Of a DNA stretch of 64,000 nucleotides, positions 61,036 through 64,000 are shown piece after piece; position 1 is the first letter of the stretch, and every line of letters starts with the position of its first letter. Source of the stretch: Candidatus Uhrbacteria bacterium (GTDB taxonomy: Bacteria; Patescibacteriota; Patescibacteriia; 2-12-FULL-60-25). A model generated the notes under the pieces. It saw nothing but the letters and a program-made list of their open reading frames with translations, did no database searches and was not told the DNA's origin. The stretch is from the NCBI GenBank assembly GCA_030649995.1, contig JAUSEV010000004.1, positions 1 through 64,000 on the forward strand, in the 5' to 3' direction. The translations under genes and the position numbers were made by a program.

Positions 61036-61467
61036 TTATAAAGGTGAAAATTGAAAACCTTTTTCGATCATTTGTTTTAATTTTGGCCAGACAAACGGAT
61101 ACTGATCCAACTCAAAGGGAGATGCCCACGCAAAGCGCGTATGCTCATGACTCAACTGAATCTCTTCTGTTTTACTTTCAATCAAATTGACGATTCCGCA
61201 AATCGGGATCCCATCCCCCGTGTACCACAAATCATAATCAACGACGCCCAAAATTTCAAAATCCTCCAAACCCGTTTCTTCTTTCATCTCCCTACGGAAC
61301 GCTCGCTCACTCAAATTCGGATCACCGACAAATTCTCCTTCATCCACTCTCCCGCCCGGCAAACCCCATCTCTCACTCCCTCCGGAAAATTGAAGCAACA
61401 AACACTTTCCGTCTCTGATCAAAAGGCCGACCTGACTTATCTGAAATCTGGCAAATGCTTTTGTCAT
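61036..61467 (-). CDS. Nudix hydrolase
   Basis: 143 residues. The Nudix box GLPGGRVDEGE...ERAFRREMKEETGL carries an 8-residue insertion between the Gly and Arg-Glu parts. The C-terminal EHTRFAWASPFELDQY is typical of the fold. Substrate unknown. Not closely similar to the other Nudix protein (29464-29979). Confidence 0.87.
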   Translation of the reverse strand: MTKAFARFQISQVGLLIRDGKCLLLQFSGGSERWGLPGGRVDEGEFVGDPNLSERAFRREMKEETGLEDFEILGVVDYDLWYTGDGIPICGIVNLIESKTEEIQLSHEHTRFAWASPFELDQYPFVWPKLKQMIEKGFQFSPL

Positions 61468-61486
61468 ATCATGGCTCTGTTGTTAA

Positions 61487-62710
61487 TCACGATCGCGCCA
61501 CTTCCGCGATCCGCTCAATCGCCAGCACGAACGCGGCTTCGCGTTGCGTGGCGCCGTATTTTTCCGCGGTGTGAATCACGGCCTTGGCCGCTTCGCGTAT
61601 GAGCGGTTCCATGCGAGCAAAAACCTCTTTTTCGCTCCAATGTTCCCCTGTTTTGTTTTGTTGCCATTCTAAAAACGAAGTCGCGACTCCACCGGCATTT
61701 GCCAGAACATCGGGGATGACGATCGTGCCGTGCTTGGCAAAATACGCGTCCGCTTCCGGAGTCGTTGGGCCGTTCGCCAATTCGAGGATCATCTGCGCTT
61801 GCACGCGCGGCGCGATCTCGCCTGTGAGTTGATTTTCGAGAGCTGATGGTACAAGGACGCCACACGGCAACGTCAAAAGTTCTTCTTGATTGATCTCGCG
61901 CGCGCCGAAAAATCCACTCACGCGACCGGTCGACTCTTTATGTTTGATAAGCGCTGGAATATCCAAGCCGCGTTCATCGTGAATCCCTCCTTGAGAATCA
62001 GACACGGCGATCACACGATAACCGTGGTGATGAAAAAGTTTCGCGATCACTTGTCCTGCATTTCCAAAACCCTGAACAACAATCGATCCTGACTCCGGAT
62101 CAAACCCGGATTTTTCGCGATAAACGTCAAACACATAATATCCGCCTTGACCCGTAGCGGTGCCGCGTCCTTCTGATCCGCCGTGCGCGATCGATTTGCC
62201 CGTAACAACCGCCGGTTCCGCGTGGCCGATAATCTTTCCATATTCATCCGCCAAAATATCCATAAGCGGCGGATTGGTATTAACGTCCGGCGCCGGAATA
62301 TCTTTGTCCGGCCCGATCACATCCGCAATCGAACGCGTGAACGCGCGCATCAATCGTTCCAACTCCCCTTTGGATAATTCTTTTGGATTGACGGTCACTC
62401 CGCCTTTGCCGCCGCCAAATGGAATCCCGACCACCGCGCATTTGATGGTCATCCAAAAAGCGAGCGCCTTGACTTCGTCCATTTCGACTTGCGCGTGAAA
62501 ACGTAAACCGCCTTTGTAAGGTCCGCGATCATTATTCCATTGCACGCGATAGCCGTGAAAAAATTTTGTTGATCCATTATCCATTTTTACGGGAAACTGA
62601 ACATCAACGATCCGTTGCGGATGGCGTAACCGTTCGAGAGTGGCGGGATCAAGCGGAGCAATCGTTGCCGCCAACTCAAGCTGTCGCATGGCGTTTGTAA
62701 AAGCAGACAT
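61487..62710 (-). CDS. gdhA: Glu/Leu/Phe/Val dehydrogenase (glutamate dehydrogenase)
   Basis: 407 residues. The catalytic region GIPFGGGKGGVTVNPKELSK, with the active-site Lys in GGGKGG, and the Rossmann NAD(P) motif VQGFGNAGQVIAKLF are clear. Interconverts glutamate and 2-oxoglutarate with ammonia, linking nitrogen and carbon. It follows trxB in the same direction, separated by a 33-bp inverted repeat. Confidence 0.94.
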   Translation of the reverse strand: MSAFTNAMRQLELAATIAPLDPATLERLRHPQRIVDVQFPVKMDNGSTKFFHGYRVQWNNDRGPYKGGLRFHAQVEMDEVKALAFWMTIKCAVVGIPFGGGKGGVTVNPKELSKGELERLMRAFTRSIADVIGPDKDIPAPDVNTNPPLMDILADEYGKIIGHAEPAVVTGKSIAHGGSEGRGTATGQGGYYVFDVYREKSGFDPESGSIVVQGFGNAGQVIAKLFHHHGYRVIAVSDSQGGIHDERGLDIPALIKHKESTGRVSGFFGAREINQEELLTLPCGVLVPSALENQLTGEIAPRVQAQMILELANGPTTPEADAYFAKHGTIVIPDVLANAGGVATSFLEWQQNKTGEHWSEKEVFARMEPLIREAAKAVIHTAEKYGATQREAAFVLAIERIAEVARS

Positions 62711-62720
62711 AGAAATAAAT

Positions 62721-62824
62721 AGGCGTAACTAGGAACTAGTAATCAGTAACTAGGATTGATCTTTTATGACTAAATGACTAGTTACGAATTACTAGTTACT
62801 GATTACTAGTTCCTAGTTACGCCT
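62721..62824. repeat. 33-bp perfect inverted repeat between trxB and gdhA
   Basis: The left arm (62721-62753, starting AGGCGTAACTAGGAAC) is exactly complementary to the right arm (62792-62824), separated by 38 nt. The trxB stop and last codons lie inside the right arm. The arms consist of CTAGTTA-type units and include the 18-mer also found at 21856-21896. It would form a very stable hairpin after trxB. Confidence 0.93.
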
Positions 62825-63737
62825 GACTAAGAAATCTCTCCGCATCCAACGCCGCCATACAACCCGTCCCGGCCGCGGTCACGGCTTGACGATAACGCGC
62901 GTCCATCAGATCTCCGCAGACAAACAATCCGGGCACGTTTGTTTTTGATGTTCCGTCCACGGTCTTTGCGTATTTTCTCTCATCAAGTTCGACCAGCCCT
63001 TCGATAAGCGACGAGTTTGGTTCATGACCGATGGCGGCAAACATTCCGTCGGTCGCAAACTCGCTCATCTCTCCGTTCACCGTGTCCTTAAGACGGACGC
63101 CAGTAACATGGCCGACGTCCACGCCCAAAACCTCGATCACTTCCTTGTTCCAAATCACCTTGATTTTTGGATTCTTAAAGGTGCGCTCCTGCATAATTTT
63201 GGAAGCCTTGAATTGATCGCGCCGATGGATGATCGTCACCTCGCTCGCAAACTTAGTCAAAAAATTAGATTCTTCCATAGCGCTATCCCCCCCACCTACG
63301 ACGACGACCCGTTTATCTTTGAAAAAAAATCCATCACACGTTGCGCAAGCGGAAACTCCATGGCCAAACAATTTCTTTTCCGATTCAAGACCGAGTCGCC
63401 GCGCCGAAGCGCCGGTGGACATGATGATCGTTTTTGATTGATACGTTTTGCCTTCTGCGGTGACTTCAAATCCCCCTTCCATTGTTTTGAGCGATTCGAC
63501 GCGCGCCGAAATAATTTCCGTCCCAAAACGTTTGGCTTGTTCCTTCATAAGTTCCATCAATTCCGGTCCCTGCACGCCTTTGGGAAAACCCGGATAATTC
63601 TCCACGTCCGTCGTCGTCATAAGTTGTCCGCCAGGTTCAGCGCCCTCAAAAAGCACGGGCGCAAGATTGGCGCGGCTCGCATAAATCGCGGCGGTCCAAC
63701 CAGCCGGCCCGGAACCGATGATGATGAGTTCATGCAT
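62817..63737 (-). CDS. trxB: Thioredoxin reductase
   Basis: 306 residues. FAD motif GSGPAGWTAAIYASRA, the redox-active CATCD pair, NAD(P)H motif VVVGGGDSAMEE and the C-terminal VCGDLMDARYRQAVTAAGTG. Reduces thioredoxin with NADPH. It starts 1 nt after the thioredoxin stop, so trxA-trxB form an operon with gdhA downstream. Confidence 0.96.
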   Translation of the reverse strand: MHELIIIGSGPAGWTAAIYASRANLAPVLFEGAEPGGQLMTTTDVENYPGFPKGVQGPELMELMKEQAKRFGTEIISARVESLKTMEGGFEVTAEGKTYQSKTIIMSTGASARRLGLESEKKLFGHGVSACATCDGFFFKDKRVVVVGGGDSAMEESNFLTKFASEVTIIHRRDQFKASKIMQERTFKNPKIKVIWNKEVIEVLGVDVGHVTGVRLKDTVNGEMSEFATDGMFAAIGHEPNSSLIEGLVELDERKYAKTVDGTSKTNVPGLFVCGDLMDARYRQAVTAAGTGCMAALDAERFLSQA

Positions 63738-63738
63738 A

Positions 63739-64000
63739 TCAAAGATGTTTCATGATCTTCTCTTTAAACATCGCTTTAGACATTGATCCTACCATTTGCT
63801 CTACAACCATGCCGTTCTTAAAAATCAAAAAAGTTGGAATGGACATGATGCCAAATTGACCTGGCACGGTTTGGTTTTGATCCACATTCATTTTGCCTAT
63901 TTTTATTTTACTCGACTCAATTTCCCCTGCCACTTCTTCCAAAATGGGCGACATCATCCGACACGGCCCGCACCACTCTGCCCAAAAATCCACCACCACC
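63739..64000 (-). CDS. trxA: Thioredoxin, 5' part cut by the window edge
   Basis: Only the C-terminal 86 residues are in the window. The active site WAEWCGPCRMM is visible, then VDQNQTVPGQFGIMSIPTFL with the cis-Pro. The true start lies beyond 64000. Followed by trxB. Confidence 0.93.
   Translation of the reverse strand, partial: VVVDFWAEWCGPCRMMSPILEEVAGEIESSKIKIGKMNVDQNQTVPGQFGIMSIPTFLIFKNGMVVEQMVGSMSKAMFKEKIMKHL

Overview
The window looks like part of a chromosome from a Candidate Phyla Radiation (Patescibacteria) bacterium, most likely of the Parcubacteria kind. This rests on gene content and style rather than a marker tree: compact genes, a Tad pilus locus with no secretin gene, a TraG/VirD4-like ATPase paired with a membrane protein, a giant Cys-rich exported protein, short versions of standard enzymes, and TGA used as a normal stop. 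I see no rRNA, tRNA or CRISPR array.

Layout. 0.2-7.3 kb: cell-wall genes (polysaccharide deacetylase, D,D-carboxypeptidase, L,D-transpeptidase), rlmN and the ATPase/membrane-protein pair. 7.4-10.9 kb: a purM-like gene broken by one in-frame TAA, purN, and a retron-type reverse transcriptase with a structured leader. 11-16 kb: secF, secD (with an inserted parvulin domain), yidC and nusA. 16.2-25.4 kb: the Tad/Flp pilus locus (flp pilin, TadE/TadG-like proteins, cpaB, cpaF, tadB, tadC, prepilin peptidase) plus a large exported protein of amphipathic repeats. 25.4-28.6 kb: BtpA-like protein, a TrpD-like enzyme behind a T-box leader, and a PfkB-like kinase.

28.8-43.8 kb is an accessory region. 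Its main gene encodes a fusion of a RiPP recognition-like domain, a SagB-type dehydrogenase and a YcaO cyclodehydratase. Also here are a radical SAM/SPASM enzyme overlapping a methylthioadenosine phosphorylase gene and preceded by a 62-residue Cys-containing peptide, a 49-residue Ser/Cys/Gly peptide gene with its own promoter and terminator, four HExxH proteins, a SemiSWEET-like transporter, a methyltransferase, a serine hydrolase and a Cys-rich lipoprotein. Together these suggest peptide modification and export (one or two RiPP systems). I consider this the most interesting part of the window.

43.8-64 kb: the 3047-residue exported protein and its calcium-binding neighbour, folC, an ATP-grasp enzyme, a short 5-formyl-THF cyclo-ligase, Hsp20, a VanW protein, a probable structured ncRNA, a histidine phosphatase, a PaaX/Cas2-like regulator, a Nudix hydrolase, glutamate dehydrogenase, trxB and the start of trxA.

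Two genome-wide habits stand out. Housekeeping genes often have no clear Shine-Dalgarno and are separated by short degenerate tandem repeats, some of which extend into coding sequence (nusA, the TadG-like gene). Many accessory genes instead carry strong GGAG-type ribosome sites, TTGACA promoters and clean hairpin terminators, which suggests a different origin or expression regime.
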